Positions 51,501-64,000 of a stretch of 64,000 bases of DNA are shown here, piece by piece. This DNA comes from Melieria omissa (lineage: Eukaryota > Arthropoda > Insecta > Diptera > Ulidiidae), in assembly GCA_963971225.1 (NCBI GenBank), contig OZ020270.1, positions 62,001 through 126,000 of the forward strand. The letters are read 5' to 3'. Position 1 is the stretch's first letter, and the number at the start of each line of letters is the position of its first letter. The notes under the pieces were generated by a model. The model saw only the letters and a list, made by a program, of their open reading frames with translations. It did not search any database and had not been told where the DNA came from. Position numbers and translations under genes: made by a program.

Positions 51501-54500
51501 ATGGGGTCAATCTTCTCGCTATCTTAAAGGACGAAAGATAATTTCGTTGTGGAAAAATGATATCGGCCACATGATACATCTGCATAACCAATGAAATGCT
51601 TGTGGAAGCTAAATGCGCACGGTCACATTAATCAAAATGGCGTCAAAATTAAGCAAGAGTTACCACTTTTCACCAATGGGGTAAATACCAAAAATATCCG
51701 ACCAGCCGCATGACATAATATATGGCCAAGGTTGGCATGCACAATATGGTGATTAGTTAAAAATTTTTAAAAATTTATCGGAATTATGGCTGTTAAATCT
51801 TGACGGATAATCGGATTTTAATAAATTATATCTTATTATTTAGCTAGTCTCTTAAGCTTACCATAATGTTATCAATCATCCTGCTATCCCTTGAGATGCG
51901 AAAGCAAATCGATATGGAACGGTGACTTTGACCAAATTGCAACTTGTGCGCAACCACTAAAATGCTTGTCAACACCAAATGCATAAAAGCATATTAATAA
52001 TTGACCCCTTAAAATTTAGCTAGAGTCTTAAGCTTTATATATTGGTCCCTAACTTTTCATTATCCTTCAGGAATAATGAGCATATCGATGCGCAAGGATA
52101 ACATTGAAAAACTGCCTATTACAAAATACACACTCACCACTAAAGTGCTTATAGAATCCAAACGCGTATGGTTACCTTAATAAAAAAAAACCCCTTAAAA
52201 TGTAGCTAGAGATTGCAGCTTTATCAAATTAAATCAATAATTCGATTACTATTCGGCAATCATGAACAGATCGATGCGCAAGAGTGACATTAAATGGCTG
52301 CCTACTGCAAAATCGAAAAAATGCTTGTAAAATATGAATTTCTAGGTTTATCGAAAAAATAATACCCTTAAAACCTAACTGGAGTCTTCAGATTTCATAA
52401 ATGGGGTCAATCTTCTCGCTATCTTAAAGGACGAAAGATAATTTCGTTGTGGAAAAATGATATCGGCCACATGATACATCTGCATAACCAATGAAATGCT
52501 TGTGGAAGCTAAATGCGCACGGTCACATTAATCAAAATGGCGTCAAAATTAAGCAAGAGTTACCACTTTTCACCAATGGGGTAAATACCAAAAATATCCG
52601 ACCAGCCGCATGACATAATATATGGCCAAGGTTGGCATGCACAATATGGTGATTAGTTAAAAATTTTTAAAAATTTATCGGAATTATGGCTGTTAAATCT
52701 TGACGGATAATCGGATTTTAATAAATTATATCTTATTATTTAGCTAGTCTCTTAAGCTTACCATAATGTTATCAATCATCCTGCTATCCCTTGAGATGCG
52801 AAAGCAAATCGATATGGAACGGTGACTTTGACCAAATTGCAACTTGTGCGCAACCACTAAAATGCTTGTCAACACCAAATGCATAAAAGCATATTAATAA
52901 TTGACCCCTTAAAATTTAGCTAGAGTCTTAAGCTTTATATATTGGTCCCTAACTTTTCATTATCCTTCAGGAATAATGAGCATATCGATGCGCAAGGATA
53001 ACATTGAAAAACTGCCTATTACAAAATACACACTCACCACTAAAGTGCTTATAGAATCCAAACGCGTATGGTTACCTTAATAAAAAAAAACCCCTTAAAA
53101 TGTAGCTAGAGATTGCAGCTTTATCAAATTAAATCAATAATTCGATTACTATTCGGCAATCATGAACAGATCGATGCGCAAGAGTGACATTAAATGGCTG
53201 CCTACTGCAAAATCGAAAAAATGCTTGTAAAATATGAATTTCTAGGTTTATCGAAAAAATAATACCCTTAAAACCTAACTGGAGTCTTCAGATTTCATAA
53301 ATGGGGTCAATCTTCTCGCTATCTTAAAGGACGAAAGATAATTTCGTTGTGGAAAAATGATATCGGCCACATGATACATCTGCATAACCAATGAAATGCT
53401 TGTGGAAGCTAAATGCGCACGGTCACATTAATCAAAATGGCGTCAAAATTAAGCAAGAGTTACCACTTTTCACCAATGGGGTAAATACCAAAAATATCCG
53501 ACCAGCCGCATGACATAATATATGGCCAAGGTTGGCATGCACAATATGGTGATTAGTTAAAAATTTTTAAAAATTTATCGGAATTATGGCTGTTAAATCT
53601 TGACGGATAATCGGATTTTAATAAATTATATCTTATTATTTAGCTAGTCTCTTAAGCTTACCATAATGTTATCAATCATCCTGCTATCCCTTGAGATGCG
53701 AAAGCAAATCGATATGGAACGGTGACTTTGACCAAATTGCAACTTGTGCGCAACCACTAAAATGCTTGTCAACACCAAATGCATAAAAGCATATTAATAA
53801 TTGACCCCTTAAAATTTAGCTAGAGTCTTAAGCTTTATATATTGGTCCCTAACTTTTCATTATCCTTCAGGAATAATGAGCATATCGATGCGCAAGGATA
53901 ACATTGAAAAACTGCCTATTACAAAATACACACTCACCACTAAAGTGCTTATAGAATCCAAACGCGTATGGTTACCTTAATAAAAAAAAACCCCTTAAAA
54001 TGTAGCTAGAGATTGCAGCTTTATCAAATTAAATCAATAATTCGATTACTATTCGGCAATCATGAACAGATCGATGCGCAAGAGTGACATTAAATGGCTG
54101 CCTACTGCAAAATCGAAAAAATGCTTGTAAAATATGAATTTCTAGGTTTATCGAAAAAATAATACCCTTAAAACCTAACTGGAGTCTTCAGATTTCATAA
54201 ATGGGGTCAATCTTCTCGCTATCTTAAAGGACGAAAGATAATTTCGTTGTGGAAAAATGATATCGGCCACATGATACATCTGCATAACCAATGAAATGCT
54301 TGTGGAAGCTAAATGCGCACGGTCACATTAATCAAAATGGCGTCAAAATTAAGCAAGAGTTACCACTTTTCACCAATGGGGTAAATACCAAAAATATCCG
54401 ACCAGCCGCATGACATAATATATGGCCAAGGTTGGCATGCACAATATGGTGATTAGTTAAAAATTTTTAAAAATTTATCGGAATTATGGCTGTTAAATCT

Positions 54501-57500
54501 TGACGGATAATCGGATTTTAATAAATTATATCTTATTATTTAGCTAGTCTCTTAAGCTTACCATAATGTTATCAATCATCCTGCTATCCCTTGAGATGCG
54601 AAAGCAAATCGATATGGAACGGTGACTTTGACCAAATTGCAACTTGTGCGCAACCACTAAAATGCTTGTCAACACCAAATGCATAAAAGCATATTAATAA
54701 TTGACCCCTTAAAATTTAGCTAGAGTCTTAAGCTTTATATATTGGTCCCTAACTTTTCATTATCCTTCAGGAATAATGAGCATATCGATGCGCAAGGATA
54801 ACATTGAAAAACTGCCTATTACAAAATACACACTCACCACTAAAGTGCTTATAGAATCCAAACGCGTATGGTTACCTTAATAAAAAAAAACCCCTTAAAA
54901 TGTAGCTAGAGATTGCAGCTTTATCAAATTAAATCAATAATTCGATTACTATTCGGCAATCATGAACAGATCGATGCGCAAGAGTGACATTAAATGGCTG
55001 CCTACTGCAAAATCGATAAAATGCTTGTAAAATATGAATTTCTAGGTTTATCGAAAAAATAATACCCTTAAAACCTAGCTGGAGTCTTCAGATTTCATAA
55101 ATGGGGTCAATCTTCTCGCTATCTTAAAGGACGAAAGATAATTTCGTTGTGGAAAAATGATATCGGCCACATGATACATCTGCATAACCAATGAAATGCT
55201 TGTGGAAGCTAAATGCGCACGGTCACATTAATCAAAATGGCGTCAAAATTAAGCAAGAGTTACCACTTTTCACCAATGGGGTAAATACCAAAAATATCCG
55301 ACCAGCAGCATGACATAATATATGGCCAAGGTTGGCATGCACAATATGGTGATTAGTTAAAAATTTTTAAAAATTTATCGGAATTATGGCTGTTAAATCT
55401 TGACGGATAATCGGATTTTAATAAATTATATCTTATTATTTAGCTAGTCTCTTAAGCTTACCATAATGTTATCAATCATCCTGCTATCCCTTGAGATGCG
55501 AAAGCAAATCGATATGGAACGGTGACTTTGACCAAATTGCAACTTGTGCGCAACCACTAAAATGCTTGTCAACACCAAATGCATAAAAGCATATTAATAA
55601 TTGACCCCTTAAAATTTAGCTAGAGTCTTAAGCTTTATATATTGGTCCCTAACTTTTCATTATCCTTCAGGAATAATGAGCATATCGATGCGCAAGGATA
55701 ACATTGAAAAACTGCCTATTACAAAATACACACTCACCACTAAAGTGCTTATAGAATCCAAACGCGTATGGTTACCTTAATAAAAAAAAACCCCTTAAAA
55801 TGTAGCTAGAGATTGCAGCTTTATCAAATTAAATCAATAATTCGATTACTATTCGGCAATCATGAACAGATCGATGCGCAAGAGTGACATTAAATGGCTG
55901 CCTACTGCAAAATCGAAAAAATGCTTGTAAAATATGAATTTCTAGGTTTATCGAAAAAATAATACCCTTAAAACCTAACTGGAGTCTTCAGATTTCATAA
56001 ATGGGGTCAATCTTCTCGCTATCTTAAAGGACGAAAGATAATTTCGTTGTGGAAAAATGATATCGGCCACATGATACATCTGCATAACCAATGAAATGCT
56101 TGTGGAAGCTAAATGCGCACGGTCACATTAATCAAAATGGCGTCAAAATTAAGCAAGAGTTACCACTTTTCACCAATGGGGTAAATACCAAAAATATCCG
56201 ACCAGCCGCATGACATAATATATGGCCAAGGTTGGCATGCACAATATGGTGATTAGTTAAAAATTTTTAAAAATTTATCGGAATTATGGCTGTTAAATCT
56301 TGACGGATAATCGGATTTTAATAAATTATATCTTATTATTTAGCTAGTCTCTTAAGCTTACCATAATGTTATCAATCATCCTGCTATCCCTTGAGATGCG
56401 AAAGCAAATCGATATGGAACGGTGACTTTGACCAAATTGCAACTTGTGCGCAACCACTAAAATGCTTGTCAACACCAAATGCATAAAAGCATATTAATAA
56501 TTGACCCCTTAAAATTTAGCTAGAGTCTTAAGCTTTATATATTGGTCCCTAACTTTTCATTATCCTTCAGGAATAATGAGCATATCGATGCGCAAGGATA
56601 ACATTGAAAAACTGCCTATTACAAAATACACACTCACCACTAAAGTGCTTATAGAATCCAAACGCGTATGGTTACCTTAATAAAAAAAAACCCCTTAAAA
56701 TGTAGCTAGAGATTGCAGCTTTATCAAATTAAATCAATAATTCGATTACTATTCGGCAATCATGAACAGATCGATGCGCAAGAGTGACATTAAATGGCTG
56801 CCTACTGCAAAATCGAAAAAATGCTTGTAAAATATGAATTTCTAGGTTTATCGAAAAAATAATACCCTTAAAACCTAACTGGAGTCTTCAGATTTCATAA
56901 ATGGGGTCAATCTTCTCGCTATCTTAAAGGACGAAAGATAATTTCGTTGTGGAAAAATGATATCGGCCACATGATACATCTGCATAACCAATGAAATGCT
57001 TGTGGAAGCTAAATGCGCACGGTCACATTAATCAAAATGGCGTCAAAATTAAGCAAGAGTTACCACTTTTCACCAATGGGGTAAATACCAAAAATATCCG
57101 ACCAGCCGCATGACATAATATATGGCCAAGGTTGGCATGCACAATATGGTGATTAGTTAAAAATTTTTAAAAATTTATCGGAATTATGGCTGTTAAATCT
57201 TGACGGATAATCGGATTTTAATAAATTATATCTTATTATTTAGCTAGTCTCTTAAGCTTACCATAATGTTATCAATCATCCTGCTATCCCTTGAGATGCG
57301 AAAGCAAATCGATATGGAACGGTGACTTTGACCAAATTGCAACTTGTGCGCAACCACTAAAATGCTTGTCAACACCAAATGCATAAAAGCATATTAATAA
57401 TTGACCCCTTAAAATTTAGCTAGAGTCTTAAGCTTTATATATTGGTCCCTAACTTTTCATTATCCTTCAGGAATAATGAGCATATCGATGCGCAAGGATA

Positions 57501-60500
57501 ACATTGAAAAACTGCCTATTACAAAATACACACTCACCACTAAAGTGCTTATAGAATCCAAACGCGTATGGTTACCTTAATAAAAAAAAACCCCTTAAAA
57601 TGTAGCTAGAGATTGCAGCTTTATCAAATTAAATCAATAATTCGATTACTATTCGGCAATCATGAACAGATCGATGCGCAAGAGTGACATTAAATGGCTG
57701 CCTACTGCAAAATCGATAAAATGCTTGTAAAATATGAATTTCTAGGTTTATCGAAAAAATAATACCCTTAAAACCTAGCTGGAGTCTTCAGATTTCATAA
57801 ATGGGGTCAATCTTCTCGCTATCTTAAAGGACGAAAGATAATTTCGTTGTGGAAAAATGATATCGGCCACATGATACATCTGCATAACCAATGAAATGCT
57901 TGTGGAAGCTAAATGCGCACGGTCACATTAATCAAAATGGCGTCAAAATTAAGCAAGAGTTACCACTTTTCACCAATGGGGTAAATACCAAAAATATCCG
58001 ACCAGCAGCATGACATAATATATGGCCAAGGTTGGCATGCACAATATGGTGATTAGTTAAAAATTTTTAAAAATTTATCGGAATTATGGCTGTTAAATCT
58101 TGACGGATAATCGGATTTTAATAAATTATATCTTATTATTTAGCTAGTCTCTTAAGCTTACCATAATGTTATCAATCATCCTGCTATCCCTTGAGATGCG
58201 AAAGCAAATCGATATGGAACGGTGACTTTGACCAAATTGCAACTTGTGCGCAACCACTAAAATGCTTGTCAACACCAAATGCATAAAAGCATATTAATAA
58301 TTGACCCCTTAAAATTTAGCTAGAGTCTTAAGCTTTATATATTGGTCCCTAACTTTTCATTATCCTTCAGGAATAATGAGCATATCGATGCGCAAGGATA
58401 ACATTGAAAAACTGCCTATTACAAAATACACACTCACCACTAAAGTGCTTATAGAATCCAAACGCGTATGGTTACCTTAATAAAAAAAAACCCCTTAAAA
58501 TGTAGCTAGAGATTGCAGCTTTATCAAATTAAATCAATAATTCGATTACTATTCGGCAATCATGAACAGATCGATGCGCAAGAGTGACATTAAATGGCTG
58601 CCTACTGCAAAATCGAAAAAATGCTTGTAAAATATGAATTTCTAGGTTTATCGAAAAAATAATACCCTTAAAACCTAACTGGAGTCTTCAGATTTCATAA
58701 ATGGGGTCAATCTTCTCGCTATCTTAAAGGACGAAAGATAATTTCGTTGTGGAAAAATGATATCGGCCACATGATACATCTGCATAACCAATGAAATGCT
58801 TGTGGAAGCTAAATGCGCACGGTCACATTAATCAAAATGGCGTCAAAATTAAGCAAGAGTTACCACTTTTCACCAATGGGGTAAATACCAAAAATATCCG
58901 ACCAGCCGCATGACATAATATATGGCCAAGGTTGGCATGCACAATATGGTGATTAGTTAAAAATTTTTAAAAATTTATCGGAATTATGGCTGTTAAATCT
59001 TGACGGATAATCGGATTTTAATAAATTATATCTTATTATTTAGCTAGTCTCTTAAGCTTACCATAATGTTATCAATCATCCTGCTATCCCTTGAGATGCG
59101 AAAGCAAATCGATATGGAACGGTGACTTTGACCAAATTGCAACTTGTGCGCAACCACTAAAATGCTTGTCAACACCAAATGCATAAAAGCATATTAATAA
59201 TTGACCCCTTAAAATTTAGCTAGAGTCTTAAGCTTTATATATTGGTCCCTAACTTTTCATTATCCTTCAGGAATAATGAGCATATCGATGCGCAAGGATA
59301 ACATTGAAAAACTGCCTATTACAAAATACACACTCACCACTAAAGTGCTTATAGAATCCAAACGCGTATGGTTACCTTAATAAAAAAAAACCCCTTAAAA
59401 TGTAGCTAGAGATTGCAGCTTTATCAAATTAAATCAATAATTCGATTACTATTCGGCAATCATGAACAGATCGATGCGCAAGAGTGACATTAAATGGCTG
59501 CCTACTGCAAAATCGAAAAAATGCTTGTAAAATATGAATTTCTAGGTTTATCGAAAAAATAATACCCTTAAAACCTAACTGGAGTCTTCAGATTTCATAA
59601 ATGGGGTCAATCTTCTCGCTATCTTAAAGGACGAAAGATAATTTCGTTGTGGAAAAATGATATCGGCCACATGATACATCTGCATAACCAATGAAATGCT
59701 TGTGGAAGCTAAATGCGCACGGTCACATTAATCAAAATGGCGTCAAAATTAAGCAAGAGTTACCACTTTTCACCAATGGGGTAAATACCAAAAATATCCG
59801 ACCAGCCGCATGACATAATATATGGCCAAGGTTGGCATGCACAATATGGTGATTAGTTAAAAATTTTTAAAAATTTATCGGAATTATGGCTGTTAAATCT
59901 TGACGGATAATCGGATTTTAATAAATTATATCTTATTATTTAGCTAGTCTCTTAAGCTTACCATAATGTTATCAATCATCCTGCTATCCCTTGAGATGCG
60001 AAAGCAAATCGATATGGAACGGTGACTTTGACCAAATTGCAACTTGTGCGCAACCACTAAAATGCTTGTCAACACCAAATGCATAAAAGCATATTAATAA
60101 TTGACCCCTTAAAATTTAGCTAGAGTCTTAAGCTTTATATATTGGTCCCTAACTTTTCATTATCCTTCAGGAATAATGAGCATATCGATGCGCAAGGATA
60201 ACATTGAAAAACTGCCTATTACAAAATACACACTCACCACTAAAGTGCTTATAGAATCCAAACGCGTATGGTTACCTTAATAAAAAAAAACCCCTTAAAA
60301 TGTAGCTAGAGATTGCAGCTTTATCAAATTAAATCAATAATTCGATTACTATTCGGCAATCATGAACAGATCGATGCGCAAGAGTGACATTAAATGGCTG
60401 CCTACTGCAAAATCGAAAAAATGCTTGTAAAATATGAATTTCTAGGTTTATCGAAAAAATAATACCCTTAAAACCTAACTGGAGTCTTCAGATTTCATAA

Positions 60501-63500
60501 ATGGGGTCAATCTTCTCGCTATCTTAAAGGACGAAAGATAATTTCGTTGTGGAAAAATGATATCGGCCACATGATACATCTGCATAACCAATGAAATGCT
60601 TGTGGAAGCTAAATGCGCACGGTCACATTAATCAAAATGGCGTCAAAATTAAGCAAGAGTTACCACTTTTCACCAATGGGGTAAATACCAAAAATATCCG
60701 ACCAGCCGCATGACATAATATATGGCCAAGGTTGGCATGCACAATATGGTGATTAGTTAAAAATTTTTAAAAATTTATCGGAATTATGGCTGTTAAATCT
60801 TGACGGATAATCGGATTTTAATAAATTATATCTTATTATTTAGCTAGTCTCTTAAGCTTACCATAATGTTATCAATCATCCTGCTATCCCTTGAGATGCG
60901 AAAGCAAATCGATATGGAACGGTGACTTTGACCAAATTGCAACTTGTGCGCAACCACTAAAATGCTTGTCAACACCAAATGCATAAAAGCATATTAATAA
61001 TTGACCCCTTAAAATTTAGCTAGAGTCTTAAGCTTTATATATTGGTCCCTAACTTTTCATTATCCTTCAGGAATAATGAGCATATCGATGCGCAAGGATA
61101 ACATTGAAAAACTGCCTATTACAAAATACACACTCACCACTAAAGTGCTTATAGAATCCAAACGCGTATGGTTACCTTAATAAAAAAAAACCCCTTAAAA
61201 TGTAGCTAGAGATTGCAGCTTTATCAAATTAAATCAATAATTCGATTACTATTCGGCAATCATGAACAGATCGATGCGCAAGAGTGACATTAAATGGCTG
61301 CCTACTGCAAAATCGAAAAAATGCTTGTAAAATATGAATTTCTAGGTTTATCGAAAAAATAATACCCTTAAAACCTAACTGGAGTCTTCAGATTTCATAA
61401 ATGGGGTCAATCTTCTCGCTATCTTAAAGGACGAAAGATAATTTCGTTGTGGAAAAATGATATCGGCCACATGATACATCTGCATAACCAATGAAATGCT
61501 TGTGGAAGCTAAATGCGCACGGTCACATTAATCAAAATGGCGTCAAAATTAAGCAAGAGTTACCACTTTTCACCAATGGGGTAAATACCAAAAATATCCG
61601 ACCAGCCGCATGACATAATATATGGCCAAGGTTGGCATGCACAATATGGTGATTAGTTAAAAATTTTTAAAAATTTATCGGAATTATGGCTGTTAAATCT
61701 TGACGGATAATCGGATTTTAATAAATTATATCTTATTATTTAGCTAGTCTCTTAAGCTTACCATAATGTTATCAATCATCCTGCTATCCCTTGAGATGCG
61801 AAAGCAAATCGATATGGAACGGTGACTTTGACCAAATTGCAACTTGTGCGCAACCACTAAAATGCTTGTCAACACCAAATGCATAAAAGCATATTAATAA
61901 TTGACCCCTTAAAATTTAGCTAGAGTCTTAAGCTTTATATATTGGTCCCTAACTTTTCATTATCCTTCAGGAATAATGAGCATATCGATGCGCAAGGATA
62001 ACATTGAAAAACTGCCTATTACAAAATACACACTCACCACTAAAGTGCTTATAGAATCCAAACGCGTATGGTTACCTTAATAAAAAAAAACCCCTTAAAA
62101 TGTAGCTAGAGATTGCAGCTTTATCAAATTAAATCAATAATTCGATTACTATTCGGCAATCATGAACAGATCGATGCGCAAGAGTGACATTAAATGGCTG
62201 CCTACTGCAAAATCGAAAAAATGCTTGTAAAATATGAATTTCTAGGTTTATCGAAAAAATAATACCCTTAAAACCTAACTGGAGTCTTCAGATTTCATAA
62301 ATGGGGTCAATCTTCTCGCTATCTTAAAGGACGAAAGATAATTTCGTTGTGGAAAAATGATATCGGCCACATGATACATCTGCATAACCAATGAAATGCT
62401 TGTGGAAGCTAAATGCGCACGGTCACATTAATCAAAATGGCGTCAAAATTAAGCAAGAGTTACCACTTTTCACCAATGGGGTAAATACCAAAAATATCCG
62501 ACCAGCCGCATGACATAATATATGGCCAAGGTTGGCATGCACAATATGGTGATTAGTTAAAAATTTTTAAAAATTTATCGGAATTATGGCTGTTAAATCT
62601 TGACGGATAATCGGATTTTAATAAATTATATCTTATTATTTAGCTAGTCTCTTAAGCTTACCATAATGTTATCAATCATCCTGCTATCCCTTGAGATGCG
62701 AAAGCAAATCGATATGGAACGGTGACTTTGACCAAATTGCAACTTGTGCGCAACCACTAAAATGCTTGTCAACACCAAATGCATAAAAGCATATTAATAA
62801 TTGACCCCTTAAAATTTAGCTAGAGTCTTAAGCTTTATATATTGGTCCCTAACTTTTCATTATCCTTCAGGAATAATGAGCATATCGATGCGCAAGGATA
62901 ACATTGAAAAACTGCCTATTACAAAATACACACTCACCACTAAAGTGCTTATAGAATCCAAACGCGTATGGTTACCTTAATAAAAAAAAACCCCTTAAAA
63001 TGTAGCTAGAGATTGCAGCTTTATCAAATTAAATCAATAATTCGATTACTATTCGGCAATCATGAACAGATCGATGCGCAAGAGTGACATTAAATGGCTG
63101 CCTACTGCAAAATCGAAAAAATGCTTGTAAAATATGAATTTCTAGGTTTATCGAAAAAATAATACCCTTAAAACCTAACTGGAGTCTTCAGATTTCATAA
63201 ATGGGGTCAATCTTCTCGCTATCTTAAAGGACGAAAGATAATTTCGTTGTGGAAAAATGATATCGGCCACATGATACATCTGCATAACCAATGAAATGCT
63301 TGTGGAAGCTAAATGCGCACGGTCACATTAATCAAAATGGCGTCAAAATTAAGCAAGAGTTACCACTTTTCACCAATGGGGTAAATACCAAAAATATCCG
63401 ACCAGCCGCATGACATAATATATGGCCAAGGTTGGCATGCACAATATGGTGATTAGTTAAAAATTTTTAAAAATTTATCGGAATTATGGCTGTTAAATCT

Positions 63501-64000
63501 TGACGGATAATCGGATTTTAATAAATTATATCTTATTATTTAGCTAGTCTCTTAAGCTTACCATAATGTTATCAATCATCCTGCTATCCCTTGAGATGCG
63601 AAAGCAAATCGATATGGAACGGTGACTTTGACCAAATTGCAACTTGTGCGCAACCACTAAAATGCTTGTCAACACCAAATGCATAAAAGCATATTAATAA
63701 TTGACCCCTTAAAATTTAGCTAGAGTCTTAAGCTTTATATATTGGTCCCTAACTTTTCATTATCCTTCAGGAATAATGAGCATATCGATGCGCAAGGATA
63801 ACATTGAAAAACTGCCTATTACAAAATACACACTCACCACTAAAGTGCTTATAGAATCCAAACGCGTATGGTTACCTTAATAAAAAAAAACCCCTTAAAA
63901 TGTAGCTAGAGATTGCAGCTTTATCAAATTAAATCAATAATTCGATTACTATTCGGCAATCATGAACAGATCGATGCGCAAGAGTGACATTAAATGGCTG

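Larger units (their letters stand above)
28069..64000 (+). repeat. Satellite array, right block (~900-bp higher-order unit)
   Basis: Continuation of the same array in the same orientation after the transposon. It opens with the second TTAA copy and the remainder of the split unit (to 28455). Units then start at 28456 and every 900 bp to 50956; that unit is 899 bp. They resume at 51855 every 900 bp to the partial unit at 63555, cut by the window edge. No type B (8-A) unit occurs here. Type C units start at 28456, 36556, 45556, 49156, 54555 and 57255; the unit at 32056 is mosaic; all others typed are A. Only two private changes were noticed: an A-to-G at 48415 and a 1-bp deletion near 50974. 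No gene or unique sequence is seen. Confidence 0.98.

Noticed and set aside
1..64000. rDNA, histone or other gene-bearing tandem array
   Set aside because: No rRNA, tRNA or histone-like sequence is recognisable in the unit, which is made of diverged ~180-bp subunits.

Overview
The window is almost pure satellite DNA: a head-to-tail array of a ~900-bp AT-rich unit, interrupted once by a decayed piggyBac-superfamily DNA transposon. I count 69 units: 67 uninterrupted ones, one split by the transposon, and a partial one at the right edge. There is no intact protein-coding gene, no RNA gene and no unique sequence outside the transposon. The array is that of a eukaryotic chromosome (centromeric, pericentromeric or other constitutive heterochromatin). 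TTAA-specific piggyBac elements and nucleosome-sized satellite subunits fit an animal, most plausibly an insect such as a dipteran, but the species cannot be fixed from the sequence alone.

Layout. 1-25709: satellite, 28 complete units plus the first part of a 29th. 25710-28068: a 2,359-bp piggyBac-like element with perfect 15-bp terminal inverted repeats, flanked by a duplicated TTAA (25706-25709 and 28069-28072). Removing the element and one TTAA restores a perfect 900-bp unit. 28073-64000: the rest of unit 29 and units 30-69.

Satellite structure exists at three scales. (1) Each ~900-bp unit is itself five diverged but related subunits of about 173-190 bp (S1-S5), recognisable by a shared 'CTAGAGTCTTAAGCTTT'-like box and, at most junctions, CCTTAAAA. 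The unit is therefore a five-mer higher-order repeat. (2) Units are nearly identical and differ at four diagnostic sites: an A-run of 9 or 8, A/T at unit position 463, A/G at 524 and C/A at 753. These define types A (9,A,A,C; 49 units), B (8,T,A,C; 8 units, 899 bp) and C (9,T,G,A; 10 units), plus one mosaic unit. (3) In the first 16.2 kb the types follow a six-unit super-order A-A-B-A-B-C (~5.4 kb), present three times with one substitution. Right of 21.6 kb type B disappears and C units are scattered among A units.

The transposon carries one transposase pseudogene on the minus strand (25865-27722) with two in-frame TAA codons, several frameshifts and two AT-rich insertions. The three catalytic Asp motifs (TADEQL, TMDNFF, GGVDTVD) and the C-terminal Cys/His zinc finger can still be read. 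Its ends (TIRs, a subterminal inverted repeat, three copies of an 18-bp palindrome, a poly(A) signal and a candidate TATA box) look far better preserved than its coding region. This suggests a non-autonomous copy moved by a transposase supplied from elsewhere.
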